Source: Dyadobacter pollutisoli | GTDB lineage: Bacteria; Bacteroidota; Bacteroidia; Cytophagales; Spirosomataceae | DNA: 64,000 nt | NCBI RefSeq assembly: GCF_026625565.1 | Contig: NZ_CP112998.1 | Coordinates: 1,614,501 to 1,678,500 of the forward strand | Reading direction: 5' to 3' | Shown here: one piece after another, positions 8,722-17,489 of the stretch | Numbering within the stretch: the stretch's first letter is position 1 | How the letters are laid out: every line of letters starts with the position of its first letter | Program-made: the position numbers and the translations under genes | The notes under the pieces: generated by a model | Told to the model about the DNA's origin: nothing | The model's input: the letters and a program-made list of their open reading frames with translations, nothing else | Database searches by the model: none

Positions 8722-9834
8722 TCAGAATAATTCTTTTACATCGGTGTATGGGAGGTTCCATGCATCCGAAACACCTTTAAATACCACTTTCCCGTTTACA
8801 ACATTGAGGCCTTTGCGAAGCTCTTCATTGTTAGAGCAGGCTTGTTTCCAGCCCAGGTTCGCCAGCTGTAATGCATATGGAAGGGTAGCGTTGGTCAGTG
8901 CTAATGTGGAGGTATAAGGCACAGCACCAGGCATGTTAGCTACGCAATAATGAACGACACCGTCCACTTCATATATAGGATCTTCGTGGGTAGTCGCTTT
9001 CGAGGTTTCAAAACAGCCGCCCTGGTCGATGGCCACGTCTACCATAACGGTACCCGGCTTCATCAGCTTCAGCATATCCCGGGTAATCAGCGACGGTGCT
9101 TTTGCACCTGGAATGAGCACGCCTCCGATGATCAGATTTGCACTTTTTACCAATTCACGAATATTGTACTCATTGGACATAACGGTATCCACGTTGGCCG
9201 GCATGATATCTTCCAGATAGCGTAGTCTGGCAAGACTGATGTCTACGATTGTGACATTGGCGCCAAGTCCAGACGCCATTTTTGCAGATTGGGTACCTAC
9301 GATCCCACCGCCCAGAACCAGGACATTGGCTGGTTTAACCCCTGCGACACCACCAAGCAATATTCCGAAGCCACCCATGGGTTTTTCGAGATACTTGGCG
9401 CCTTCCTGAACGGCCATTCTACCTGCTACTTCGCTCATTGGTACCAATAGTGGCAAACTTCTGTCTGTTTTCTCAACGGTTTCATAAGCCAGGCATACAG
9501 CCTTCCGGGCGATCATGGCGTGAGTCAGCGGCTCGGAAGAAGCGAAGTGGAAATAGGTAAACAGAAGTTGATCGGGCTTAATGAGCTCATATTCACTTGC
9601 GATCGGCTCTTTTACTTTAATGATCATTTCGGCGATTGCGTAAACCTCTTCTATGGTCGAAAGAATGCTTGCACCTGCCTCTGAATACTGCTCATCTGAA
9701 AAGCCGCTGCTTTTGCCTGCCCCAGCTTGGAGGTGAACGGTATGACCGTGTTTACGGAATTCGGTTACGCCTGCCGGGGTCAGTGCCACACGGTTTTCAT
9801 TGTTCTTGATTTCTTTGGGTACGCCAATGATCAT
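8722..9834 (-). CDS. ald: Alanine dehydrogenase
   Basis: A 370-residue NAD-dependent L-alanine dehydrogenase (alanine to pyruvate plus ammonia, reversible). Its features match the family: the N-terminal IGVPKEIKNNENRVALTP signature, Lys75 (IIKVKEP) and His96 (TYFHFAS) at the positions of the catalytic pair, the NAD-binding glycine loop GGGIVG (175-180), and HYCVANMPGAVP near the C-terminus. ATG start at 9834. An Lrp/AsnC-type gene is transcribed divergently 179 bp away and probably controls it, since Ald genes are commonly regulated by Lrp-like proteins that sense amino acids. Confidence 0.97.
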   Translation of the reverse strand: MIIGVPKEIKNNENRVALTPAGVTEFRKHGHTVHLQAGAGKSSGFSDEQYSEAGASILSTIEEVYAIAEMIIKVKEPIASEYELIKPDQLLFTYFHFASSEPLTHAMIARKAVCLAYETVEKTDRSLPLLVPMSEVAGRMAVQEGAKYLEKPMGGFGILLGGVAGVKPANVLVLGGGIVGTQSAKMASGLGANVTIVDISLARLRYLEDIMPANVDTVMSNEYNIRELVKSANLIIGGVLIPGAKAPSLITRDMLKLMKPGTVMVDVAIDQGGCFETSKATTHEDPIYEVDGVVHYCVANMPGAVPYTSTLALTNATLPYALQLANLGWKQACSNNEELRKGLNVVNGKVVFKGVSDAWNLPYTDVKELF

Positions 9835-9910
9835 TGGATGGGGTATTTGCAGTGTTGGATAGTATTGAAAAGAGACTGCAAAATTAATTTATGATGGAAA
9901 AACTTACTAT

Positions 9911-9918
9911 CAAATGTA
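9911..9918 (-). promoter_or_regulatory. Candidate -7 box for ald
   Basis: Minus-strand TACATTTG matches TAnnTTTG, about 77 bp upstream of the ald ATG. I see no clear -33 TTG at the right distance, so this is tentative. Confidence 0.35.
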
Positions 9919-9938
9919 TTTAAGACAGAAAAGAAAAC

Positions 9939-9946
9939 TATTTTTG
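9939..9946 (+). promoter_or_regulatory. Candidate -7 box for the Lrp/AsnC gene
   Basis: TATTTTTG fits TAnnTTTG, about 68 bp upstream of the ATG at 10014. It lies only 20 bp from the facing ald -7 box, so the two promoters overlap back to back. The -33 element is weak. Confidence 0.38.
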
Positions 9947-10013
9947 AACGTATATGTAAGAAAAAATTCTGCCTGTACACTTTGAGATCCCAGTTAGCAA
10001 TAAAAAAAACTGT

Positions 10014-10475
10014 ATGCAACCTGACGCTACAGACCGGAAAATTCTGGATCTGCTTCAAAAGAATTCGCAGCTGACTATCAAGGAAATAGCCAGCCAGATT
10101 AATCTTTCGGTGACGCCAGTACACGAGCGGATACGAAAGCTGGAAAAGGAGGGGTTTATTGATAAGTATGTTTGCTTGCTCAACCGTAGAAAATTAGGGA
10201 AGGCGCTGGTCGTTTATTGCAATGTTACCCTTGACAAACAACGCAAGGAAAGCTTTGAGGACTTTAACCAGGCCATCGTCAACATGAGCGAGGTACTGGA
10301 ATGCTCGGTGGTTTCGGGTAATTTCGATTACATGCTCAAAGTAGTGGTCGAAGATGGGGAAGCATACAACCAATTTTACCAGCACAAACTTTCTGCTCTG
10401 AAAAGTGTGTTACACATCAGCAGTTATTTTGTAATTTCCGAAATCAAATATACCACAGGGATTGCTGTCGTTTAA
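10014..10475 (+). CDS. Lrp/AsnC family transcriptional regulator
   Basis: A 153-residue protein with an N-terminal winged helix-turn-helix (DATDRKILDLLQKN, then LTIKEIASQINLSVTPVHERIRK, about residues 4-45) and a C-terminal RAM/AsnC ligand-binding domain (ALVVYCNVTLD through SEIKY). Such proteins form dimers to octamers or larger assemblies and respond to amino acids. Its divergent position next to ald makes alanine-responsive control of ald the best guess, but this is inferred from context. ATG start at 10014. Confidence 0.94.
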   Translation: MQPDATDRKILDLLQKNSQLTIKEIASQINLSVTPVHERIRKLEKEGFIDKYVCLLNRRKLGKALVVYCNVTLDKQRKESFEDFNQAIVNMSEVLECSVVSGNFDYMLKVVVEDGEAYNQFYQHKLSALKSVLHISSYFVISEIKYTTGIAVV

Positions 10476-10553
10476 TTGGAAAGGACAAAAGCACTAAATC
10501 AATCCTTAAAATCAGGCCGATAGCGGATAGCTGGCAGCCGAATAGCCATAGTA

Positions 10554-11576
10554 ATGAATAAAAATTTTAAAGATGGCCTGAACCTGATGTCCAAAGTGAC
10601 AGTGAAGAGAGCCTGGAATGCCATTCAGATATTGAGTAGTTACTTTTATTCAAAAGCAACGGGTAACCCGGTTCATTGGGGAATGCCGATCGCCATTTCT
10701 TTTGAACCTACCACCTCCTGTAACCTGCGTTGCCCGGAATGTCCCAGCGGCCTGCGTTCTTTTACCAGACCGACCGGAATGATGGAGGAAAAGCTCTATA
10801 AAAAGACCATTGACGAGCTGGCTGATACATTATTATACCTCATTTTTTACTTTCAGGGAGAGCCTTACCTTCATCCGAAATTCTTCGAACTGGTTCAGTA
10901 TGCGCATGACAAGGGCATTTATACTGCTACTTCTACCAACGCGCATTACCTGACGGATGAGAAAGCCAGAAAAACGGTTGAATCGGGACTGGACCGGTTG
11001 ATCATTTCCATTGATGGTACCACACAGGATGTTTATCAGCAGTACCGGATAGGAGGGAACCTCGAAAAAGTGCTGGAGGGAACCCGCAACATCATTAAAT
11101 GGAAAAAGGAATTGAAGTCGAGTACGCCTCACGTGATTTTTCAGTTTCTGGTTGTAAAACCCAATGAACATCAGATTGAGGACGTTAAAAAGCTCGCGGA
11201 GGAAATGGGCGTGGATGAGGTAGGACTAAAAACCGCCCAGATCTATGACTACGAGGAAGGCTCTGATCTGATACCTACCATTGAGAAATATTCGCGGTAC
11301 GAAAAGCATGAAACCGGGCGCTATTCTATTAAAAATAAATTTGTCGACCATTGCTGGAAAATGTGGCATTCGTGCGTGATTACCTGGGATGGGGCAGTTG
11401 TACCGTGCTGTTTTGACAAAGACGCGGAATACCAGCTGGGAGATATGAAGCGGCAGACTTTCCGGCAGCTCTGGAAAGGCAAGAAGTATCAGGACTTCCG
11501 GGCTTCGCTGATCCGGTCGCGCTCCGAGATTGAAATGTGCAAAAATTGCACAGAAGGGACCCAGGTTTGGGCGTGA
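10554..11576 (+). CDS. Radical SAM protein with SPASM domain
   Basis: A 340-residue protein. The radical SAM [4Fe-4S] motif is SCNLRCPEC (CxxxCxxC, about residues 55-63), followed by FYFQGEPYLHP, which fits the GGEP-type region. The C-terminal half carries a SPASM cysteine set: C in DHCWKMWHSC, then VVPCCFD, and a final CKNC at about 331-334. SPASM enzymes usually mature peptides or modify other substrates through auxiliary clusters. No precursor peptide is visible nearby, so the role is open. The ATG at 10554 is 78 bp after the Lrp gene on the same strand. No hairpin follows its stop. Confidence 0.9.
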   Translation: MNKNFKDGLNLMSKVTVKRAWNAIQILSSYFYSKATGNPVHWGMPIAISFEPTTSCNLRCPECPSGLRSFTRPTGMMEEKLYKKTIDELADTLLYLIFYFQGEPYLHPKFFELVQYAHDKGIYTATSTNAHYLTDEKARKTVESGLDRLIISIDGTTQDVYQQYRIGGNLEKVLEGTRNIIKWKKELKSSTPHVIFQFLVVKPNEHQIEDVKKLAEEMGVDEVGLKTAQIYDYEEGSDLIPTIEKYSRYEKHETGRYSIKNKFVDHCWKMWHSCVITWDGAVVPCCFDKDAEYQLGDMKRQTFRQLWKGKKYQDFRASLIRSRSEIEMCKNCTEGTQVWA

Positions 11577-11740
11577 AACATCCCCCTATTTCAATGCTAT
11601 TTTATTTTTAACCAAATAATAATGTTAGATATATTTCTGACAGACAGTCACTTATTTATTTAATTTGAAACTCCGTGGAACATTTTTTGGTGAATTGTCC
11701 CGAATAATGGAAATTTGACATTGGTAACAGAAATTAATAC

Positions 11741-12538
11741 ATGGGCAAAGTAATTGCAATTGCAAACCAAAAGGGAGGAGTAGGGAAAACCACCACTGCT
11801 ATTAACCTGGCCGCTAGTTTAGCTGCGCTAGAGTTCCGGACGCTGATCATTGACGCTGACCCTCAGGCAAATTCCACTTCGGGGCTGGGATTTAACCCCC
11901 AGGAAATGGAAAATAGTATTTACGAATGCATGGTTGAGCAGGCAAAAACGGCCGATATTATACTTGAAACCGATTTTCCTTACCTGCATTTATTACCCTC
12001 GCACATTGATCTGGTAGGAGCGGAAATTGAGATGATTAATCTTAAAAACCGTGAACACAGGATGAAGGATGCCATTGCGGAAGTGCGCGAAGACTACGAT
12101 TTTATCGTCATCGACTGCTCTCCGTCATTGGGTCTGATCACGATTAACAGCCTGACGGCAGCGGATTCGGTGATCATTCCGGTGCAATGCGAGTATTTCG
12201 CGCTGGAAGGTTTGGGTAAGTTATTGAATACAATTACAATCATTCAATCCCGCCTGAACACCGGGCTGGTCATTGAAGGCATACTGTTAACCATGTATGA
12301 TTTGCGCCTGCGTTTATCCAATCAGGTTGTAAATGAGGTTACTAACCACTTTGAGTCACTCGTTTTTAATACCATTATCCCTCGTAACGTACGTATCAGT
12401 GAAGCGCCAAGTTTTGGAATTCCAGTGATGGCACAGGATGCAGATAGCAAAGGTGCTGTCAGCTATTTGAATCTGGCAAGAGAAATTCTCAGTAAAAATG
12501 GTTTGCTATCTTCCGATAAACAGCTGGGAGTGAACTGA
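11741..12538 (+). CDS. parA: ParA/Soj chromosome-partitioning ATPase
   Basis: A 265-residue deviant Walker ATPase. The motif KGGVGKTT (residues 11-18) has the signature Lys, Walker A' is IIDADPQANST, and IDCSPSLG is the Walker B region. With ParB it segregates the replicated origin region. It starts a cluster (parA, parB, DUF5683, dapB, lepB) whose order is conserved in Bacteroidetes. ATG start at 11741, with parB 29 bp downstream. Confidence 0.96.
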   Translation: MGKVIAIANQKGGVGKTTTAINLAASLAALEFRTLIIDADPQANSTSGLGFNPQEMENSIYECMVEQAKTADIILETDFPYLHLLPSHIDLVGAEIEMINLKNREHRMKDAIAEVREDYDFIVIDCSPSLGLITINSLTAADSVIIPVQCEYFALEGLGKLLNTITIIQSRLNTGLVIEGILLTMYDLRLRLSNQVVNEVTNHFESLVFNTIIPRNVRISEAPSFGIPVMAQDADSKGAVSYLNLAREILSKNGLLSSDKQLGVN

Positions 12539-12567
12539 TTAACACGATTTGAATAGCGCTACATACG

Positions 12568-13485
12568 ATGGAGAACAGCAGTAAGACAAAGAAAATGACC
12601 GGGTTGGGAAGAGGATTGGGAGCTCTTCTGCAGGATTCGGAAAAAATGAACCCGCCCCGGGCTAGTGCCCGTCTCGCTCCGACAGAGGTTGTGGGCTCGA
12701 TGAACGACATTGATGTAAACAACATTGAAGCCAATCCGTACCAGCCGCGAACCAAGTTTGATCAGGAATCATTGCAGGAACTGGCGGATTCTATTCGTGT
12801 GCAAGGCATCATTCAGCCGATCACCGTTAGGCAACTTGGAGACGATTCCTACCAGCTTATCTCAGGTGAACGCCGTTTGCAGGCTTCCCGCTCATTGGGG
12901 CTCACCACCATACCTGCTTACGTAAGGACTGCCAATGATCAGCAAATGCTGGAAATGGCCCTTATTGAAAACATCCAGCGCGAAAATCTTAATTCCATAG
13001 AAATTGCCCTGAGCTACCAGCGGCTGATTCTGGAATGTAACCTGAAACAGGAAGAGCTGGGCGTAAGAGTCGGAAAGAACCGCACTACCGTCAATAACTA
13101 TATCAGACTATTGAAATTGCCACCCGTGATCCAGGCCGCGCTTCGCGACAACCAGATCAGTATGGGGCATGCCCGGGCCATTATTACTATTAATAGTGAC
13201 CAAAGCCAGCTTAAAATTTTCAATAAAATTATTGAAGAAGGTTGGTCTGTCAGAAAGGTGGAAGAGGAGGTAAGAAAGCTGGGGATGATGAGTGATATCT
13301 CTTTCGGTACCAAAAAACCGGCAACAATTAATCAGGAAATAAAGTCGTTACAGTTTCAATTATCGTCCTTTTTCGGAGCCAAGGTTTCTGTAAAAAGCAA
13401 TGAGGAGCACAAGGGTGAAATTAAGATCCCTTTTACCTCTCAGGACGAATTGAAAAAGATTTTGGACACTTTGAAATTCAAATAG
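12568..13485 (+). CDS. parB: ParB/Spo0J chromosome-partitioning protein (CTPase)
   Basis: A 305-residue protein that binds parS sites and loads as a CTP-dependent sliding clamp. The N-terminal GLGRGLGALL peptide (residues 12-21) is the usual ParA-interacting segment. ANPYQPR begins the ParB/Srx domain, and the CTP-binding box is ISGERRLQAS, followed by ENIQREN. A helix-turn-helix (GKNRTTVNNYIRLLKLP) and a C-terminal dimerisation region complete it. ATG start at 12568. I could not find a convincing parS site in the window. Confidence 0.96.
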   Translation: MENSSKTKKMTGLGRGLGALLQDSEKMNPPRASARLAPTEVVGSMNDIDVNNIEANPYQPRTKFDQESLQELADSIRVQGIIQPITVRQLGDDSYQLISGERRLQASRSLGLTTIPAYVRTANDQQMLEMALIENIQRENLNSIEIALSYQRLILECNLKQEELGVRVGKNRTTVNNYIRLLKLPPVIQAALRDNQISMGHARAIITINSDQSQLKIFNKIIEEGWSVRKVEEEVRKLGMMSDISFGTKKPATINQEIKSLQFQLSSFFGAKVSVKSNEEHKGEIKIPFTSQDELKKILDTLKFK

Positions 13486-13488
13486 GAC

Positions 13489-14196
13489 TTGAAAAACTGG
13501 TTTTGGCTTGGGGTTATTTTGCTATTTTCGGAGGGGCTTGCAGCCCAAACAGCAACAAAAAGGGATACTATAAAGATCGGTAAGGAGACCGTAATTACAG
13601 GTGATACCCTGATTGTAACCGGGTCAGATTCGTTAAAAAATGTTAAAGACACCGACGGGAAGAAGAAATTTATGCCCGTTCCGAAAACAGCAACCAGACT
13701 GGCTCTGATCCCCGGAATGGGGCAGATTTATAACCGGGATTACTGGAAGCTGCCCATTGTTTACATTGCATTTGGTGGCGGGTTGTATACCTATTATCTG
13801 AACTCGCTTAAATACCATGACTATCTCAGCGCTTATAAAGACTTTTATGACCTGGATAAGAATAGCCCAACATATGGGCAGATCAAGAAAGGTTTGACGG
13901 CTGATTCTACCAAAATTGTCAGGGTTAGAAATACGCTGAATACCAGTAGCCAGTATTTACCAGCCACCAGGGACAGGATCGCGAAGGGGAAAAATTATTG
14001 GAGGAGAAACAGGGGATTTGCTTTAATTGTAACAGGACTGATTTACACGCTTTCGATCATTGAGGCCAATGTAGCGGCGCATTTAAAGACATTTGACCTC
14101 TCCGAAGACCTGAGTCTGAGAATAGAACCCAAATTGCATCAACCGTCGATGACTACGCCGACGCCCGGTTTAAGGCTCGTTTTTAATTTAAAGTAA
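13489..14196 (+). CDS. DUF5683 domain protein (secreted/membrane)
   Basis: A 235-residue protein starting with TTG only 3 bp after the parB stop. It has a signal peptide (about 1-19, ending LAAQ), a linker rich in Thr/Asp/Lys, then the DUF5683 core with RLALIPGMGQIYNRDYWK and a hydrophobic helix IVYIAFGGGLYTYYL. A second hydrophobic segment (ALIVTGLIYTLSIIEANVAAH) lies near the C-terminus. The family is common beside parAB in Bacteroidetes and its function is unknown. Position suggests co-transcription with parAB. Confidence 0.87.
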   Translation: MKNWFWLGVILLFSEGLAAQTATKRDTIKIGKETVITGDTLIVTGSDSLKNVKDTDGKKKFMPVPKTATRLALIPGMGQIYNRDYWKLPIVYIAFGGGLYTYYLNSLKYHDYLSAYKDFYDLDKNSPTYGQIKKGLTADSTKIVRVRNTLNTSSQYLPATRDRIAKGKNYWRRNRGFALIVTGLIYTLSIIEANVAAHLKTFDLSEDLSLRIEPKLHQPSMTTPTPGLRLVFNLK

Positions 14197-14230
14197 TTGA
14201 TAAATAAGTACGGATTCAAATTTTTAGTTA

Positions 14231-14950
14231 ATGAGAATATTATTACTCGGGTATGGCAAGATGGGAAAAACGATTGAACAAATTGCCCTGGACAGGGGAC
14301 ATTCGATCGTTGGAAAAATAGATATACAGAACCGCGCCGATATGGACAAGCTCAAATCCACGGATGTGGATGTAGCCATCGAGTTCAGCTCGCCGGAAGC
14401 AGCATACGATAACATTACCTATTGCTTAAAGAAAGGCTGGCCGGTAGTAAGTGGCACCACAGGCTGGCTGGAACACCGCACCGAGATTGAAAACCTGTGC
14501 AAAGAGCAATCAGGCGCTTTCTTTTACGCTTCGAATTATAGTATTGGGGTGAACTTGTTTTTCCGCCTGAGCCGGCAGCTTGCGCGCCTGATGAATGGGC
14601 AGGAATACCAGGCTTCGATGACCGAAATCCATCATATTCATAAACTGGACGCACCCAGCGGTACTGCTATCACACTCGCAGAAGGCATGATTGCTGAGCA
14701 GGAAGGTCTCACAGGTTGGAAGCTGGCTCCCGATGACGAAGAAGGTTTTGTGCAGATTCTGGCAAAACGTGAGGGAGAAGTGCCCGGCACACATGTCGTG
14801 CGCTACGAATCAGAAGTCGACACCATTGAAATTTCACATACTGCACACAGCCGCAAAGGATTTGCACTAGGCGCGGTGGTTTCGGCAGAATGGCTCCCTG
14901 GCAGATACGGGGTTTTTGGCATGAATGACCTTCTCAAAAATTTGGATTAA
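14231..14950 (+). CDS. dapB: 4-hydroxy-tetrahydrodipicolinate reductase
   Basis: A 239-residue enzyme of the lysine/diaminopimelate pathway, reducing hydroxy-tetrahydrodipicolinate with NAD(P)H. The nucleotide-binding loop is GYGKMG (7-12). The active-site block EIHHIHKLDAPSGTA carries the catalytic His and Lys, and the C-terminal EISHTAHSRKGFALGAV fits the family. The protein is slightly shorter than the E. coli enzyme. ATG start at 14231, 34 bp after the DUF5683 gene, so it is probably in the same operon. Confidence 0.96.
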   Translation: MRILLLGYGKMGKTIEQIALDRGHSIVGKIDIQNRADMDKLKSTDVDVAIEFSSPEAAYDNITYCLKKGWPVVSGTTGWLEHRTEIENLCKEQSGAFFYASNYSIGVNLFFRLSRQLARLMNGQEYQASMTEIHHIHKLDAPSGTAITLAEGMIAEQEGLTGWKLAPDDEEGFVQILAKREGEVPGTHVVRYESEVDTIEISHTAHSRKGFALGAVVSAEWLPGRYGVFGMNDLLKNLD

Positions 14951-14974
14951 TACACTTAACAATCATTGCATAGC

Positions 14975-16111
14975 ATGGCTATTAATAAAGAGCTGACTTC
15001 TAACGCTGTTCATAATAAGAAAAAGAAATCTCCGGTAAGAGAATGGTTTGACTCCATATTGTTTGCTGTTGTGGCAGCGACATTGATCCGCTGGCTGTTT
15101 TTCGAAGCATTTACAATACCAACCCCTTCCATGGAAAACAGTTTGCTGGTGGGGGATTTTCTCTTTGTAAGCAAGCTGCACTACGGTACACGGACCCCAA
15201 AAACACCATTGCAGGTTCCATTAACGCATCAGACGATTTGGGGAACCAATATTCCTTCCTATACCGACGCTATCCAGTTGCCACAATATCGGCTACCCGG
15301 ATTTAGCGATGTAAAACGCGGTGATGTGGTTGTGTTCAACTATCCACCGGAATTACAGCACCCAGTCGATCTGAAAACCAATTATATCAAGCGCTGCATG
15401 GGATTGCCGGGAGATAAGTTGGAAGTGCGCGATTTGCAGGTATTTGCCAATGGTACTGCCGTTGAAAACCCTGTTCGGATGGAGAACGAGTACTTTGTGG
15501 CCACTACAACAGCTGTCAATGAGGAGAAGGTTTTCAAAGAAAATGGAATTTCAGAATACAACGCATATAGTGAGAGCTATAATGATACCATTCCTTCCAA
15601 TGATCAGATGGGCTACCTGGTTTTCACGACTGTGGAGATCGCAGCCAAGCTGAAAACGTATGATTTCGTTAAAAATATTACGTTGGTGAAATCCTCAAAG
15701 GATATCAGCGAGCCGATGTTGTATCCAAATTCGTCTCTTTTCAAATGGAACCGTGATAACTACGGACCTGTAACCGTCCCTGCCAAAGGCATGACCGTTC
15801 AGCTGACGCCTGAAAATGTGGCGATGTACGGACCGGTTATTAAAAATTATGAAGCGAATGAAGACGTAGTAGTGGACGAAAAGTCGGTGAAAGTGGCTGG
15901 GAAAGCTATCACGAGCTATACGTTCAAGCAAGATTATTATTTCATGATGGGCGATAACCGTCATAATTCTGCGGATTCACGCTACTGGGGTTTTGTACCC
16001 ATGGATCATATCGTGGGAAAAGCAGTGTTTGTCTGGATGTCGATCGACCCGAGCCCGACCAGCTTTTTTAGCAAAATCCGCTGGAGCCGTCTTTTCCGTG
16101 TGATTAACTAG
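14975..16111 (+). CDS. lepB: Signal peptidase I (first of two tandem copies)
   Basis: A 378-residue type I leader peptidase that cleaves signal peptides on the outer face of the inner membrane. A membrane helix (about residues 25-45) precedes the serine box TPSMENSLLVGD with nucleophile Ser52. The general base is Lys139 in NYIKRCMGLPGD. Box E reads GDNRHNSADSRYWG near the C-terminus. It is longer than the E. coli core because of an insert of about 150 residues between the Lys box and box E, as in other Bacteroidetes. I use the ATG at 14975; a TTG three codons upstream exists. It is in the parAB-dapB operon. Confidence 0.95.
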   Translation: MAINKELTSNAVHNKKKKSPVREWFDSILFAVVAATLIRWLFFEAFTIPTPSMENSLLVGDFLFVSKLHYGTRTPKTPLQVPLTHQTIWGTNIPSYTDAIQLPQYRLPGFSDVKRGDVVVFNYPPELQHPVDLKTNYIKRCMGLPGDKLEVRDLQVFANGTAVENPVRMENEYFVATTTAVNEEKVFKENGISEYNAYSESYNDTIPSNDQMGYLVFTTVEIAAKLKTYDFVKNITLVKSSKDISEPMLYPNSSLFKWNRDNYGPVTVPAKGMTVQLTPENVAMYGPVIKNYEANEDVVVDEKSVKVAGKAITSYTFKQDYYFMMGDNRHNSADSRYWGFVPMDHIVGKAVFVWMSIDPSPTSFFSKIRWSRLFRVIN

Positions 16112-16130
16112 TATTAGTAAACATACATTT

Positions 16131-16163
16131 AAAGGGGAAAGCCATCAGGTTTTCCCCTTTTTT
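16131..16163 (+). terminator. Rho-independent terminator after the first lepB
   Basis: A perfect 10-bp stem AAAGGGGAAA/TTTCCCCTTT (16131-16140 with 16151-16160), 10-nt loop and T-run. It separates the two lepB copies and closes the parAB-dapB-lepB unit. Confidence 0.92.
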
Positions 16164-16253
16164 ATTGCGGGTTATATATAAATAAACATTATATAACTGT
16201 TTTCTTATTATTTTGATTAATGCTATATTGCGGACACATTAATCCCCACTAAA

Positions 16254-17432
16254 ATGCCGGTTACAGAAATTTTAGAAAAGCCTGCCAGGACAAAATCAAA
16301 GAAATCCGCATTTCGCGAATGGCTGGATTCTGTATTGTTTGCCGTTATTGCAGCTACCGTCATACGCTGGCTGTTTTTCAGTGCCTTTGTAATTCCAACG
16401 CCTTCGATGGAAAATAGCCTGCTGGTAGGCGATTACCTTTTTGTCAGCAGGCTGCATTATGGAACCACGACGCCGGTGACACCTTTGCAAATACCGCTCA
16501 CGCATCAGACCATTTGGGGCTCCAATATTCCTTCTTATCTCGACTGGATTCAGCTGCCTCCGTTCCGTCTTCCCGGTTTCACAGAGGTAAAACATGGAGA
16601 TGTAGTTGTGTTCTATCTGCCGGTGGAACACCCTGATGCTTACCAGAAATATAGTTCGGTTTTGCCGGAACTCCATCCTCATCCGCTGGATCAGCGTTCC
16701 AATTACATAAAAAGGTGCGTGGCTTTACCGGGAGACAGGTTGGAAATCATGGGCGGACAAGTTTACATTAATGGTATCAAACAGGTCAATCCAGTACGGA
16801 TGCAGAATGAGTACTTTGTTTCGACAACTACGGCAGTCAATGAGGAAAATGTATTTCACAAAAACGGCATTACTGACTTTACCCAGTTTACCGAAACCTT
16901 TGATGATAGCATTGCTTCGAATGATGAATTTGGTTATATCGTCAAAACGACGGGCGATCTTGCCGGTAAGCTCAAATCTTATGATTTTGTAAAAAGGATC
17001 GAACCGGTTTTCATGAGCAAGGGTTTAAAAGAACCTTTTTTGTTTCCAACGACTAATTTACTGGATTGGAATAAGGACAATTACGGGCCGGTACTGATCC
17101 CAAAGAAGGGCGCGACGATCCCAATGAATGCAGTTAACATTGCGCTCTACGGAGAGGTTATCAAAAATTATGAAGGAAACAACCAGGTTACACTGGGAAG
17201 CAACAAAATAACACTCGGCGGAAAGACCCTTGAATCCTACACATTCAAACAAGATTATTTCTTTATGATGGGCGATAACCGCCACGATTCGGCGGATTCG
17301 AGGTACTGGGGATTTGTGCCCAAGGATCATATTGTAGGCAAAGCAGCTTTCGTCTGGATGTCCATAGATCCCAATCCTGTCAGTTTTTTAAACAAACTAC
17401 GCTGGGACAGGATTTTTAGGATCATTCAATAA
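16254..17432 (+). CDS. lepB: Signal peptidase I (second tandem copy)
   Basis: A 392-residue paralogue of the preceding gene, similar along its entire length. Catalytic residues are intact: Ser51 (TPSMENSLLVGD), Lys153 (NYIKRCVALPGD) and box E GDNRHDSADSRYWG. It differs by an insert of about 14 residues before the Lys box (around 124-148) and a diverged middle segment. A terminator lies between the copies, so this one should have its own promoter in the AT-rich 90 bp before the ATG at 16254. No exact TAnnTTTG is present there. The duplication suggests separate substrate sets or redundancy, but which is not visible. Confidence 0.94.
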   Translation: MPVTEILEKPARTKSKKSAFREWLDSVLFAVIAATVIRWLFFSAFVIPTPSMENSLLVGDYLFVSRLHYGTTTPVTPLQIPLTHQTIWGSNIPSYLDWIQLPPFRLPGFTEVKHGDVVVFYLPVEHPDAYQKYSSVLPELHPHPLDQRSNYIKRCVALPGDRLEIMGGQVYINGIKQVNPVRMQNEYFVSTTTAVNEENVFHKNGITDFTQFTETFDDSIASNDEFGYIVKTTGDLAGKLKSYDFVKRIEPVFMSKGLKEPFLFPTTNLLDWNKDNYGPVLIPKKGATIPMNAVNIALYGEVIKNYEGNNQVTLGSNKITLGGKTLESYTFKQDYFFMMGDNRHDSADSRYWGFVPKDHIVGKAAFVWMSIDPNPVSFLNKLRWDRIFRIIQ

Positions 17433-17434
17433 GC

Positions 17435-17470
17435 AACAGAACGAGGCCGGTTAACCAGCCTCGTCCTGTT
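17435..17470. terminator. Hairpin between convergent lepB and GH13 genes
   Basis: The stem is AACAG plus ACGAGGC (17435-17447) with GCCTCGT plus CTGTT (17458-17470) around an A/C mismatch. The T-run is weak on both strands, but its place between two stops fits a bidirectional terminator. Confidence 0.65.
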
Positions 17471-17489
17471 GTACCAAGATCTTGCAACT

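Noticed and set aside
11670..11690. GTGGAAC half-site upstream of parA resembling half of a parS site
   Set aside because: The other half does not match, so there is no palindrome.
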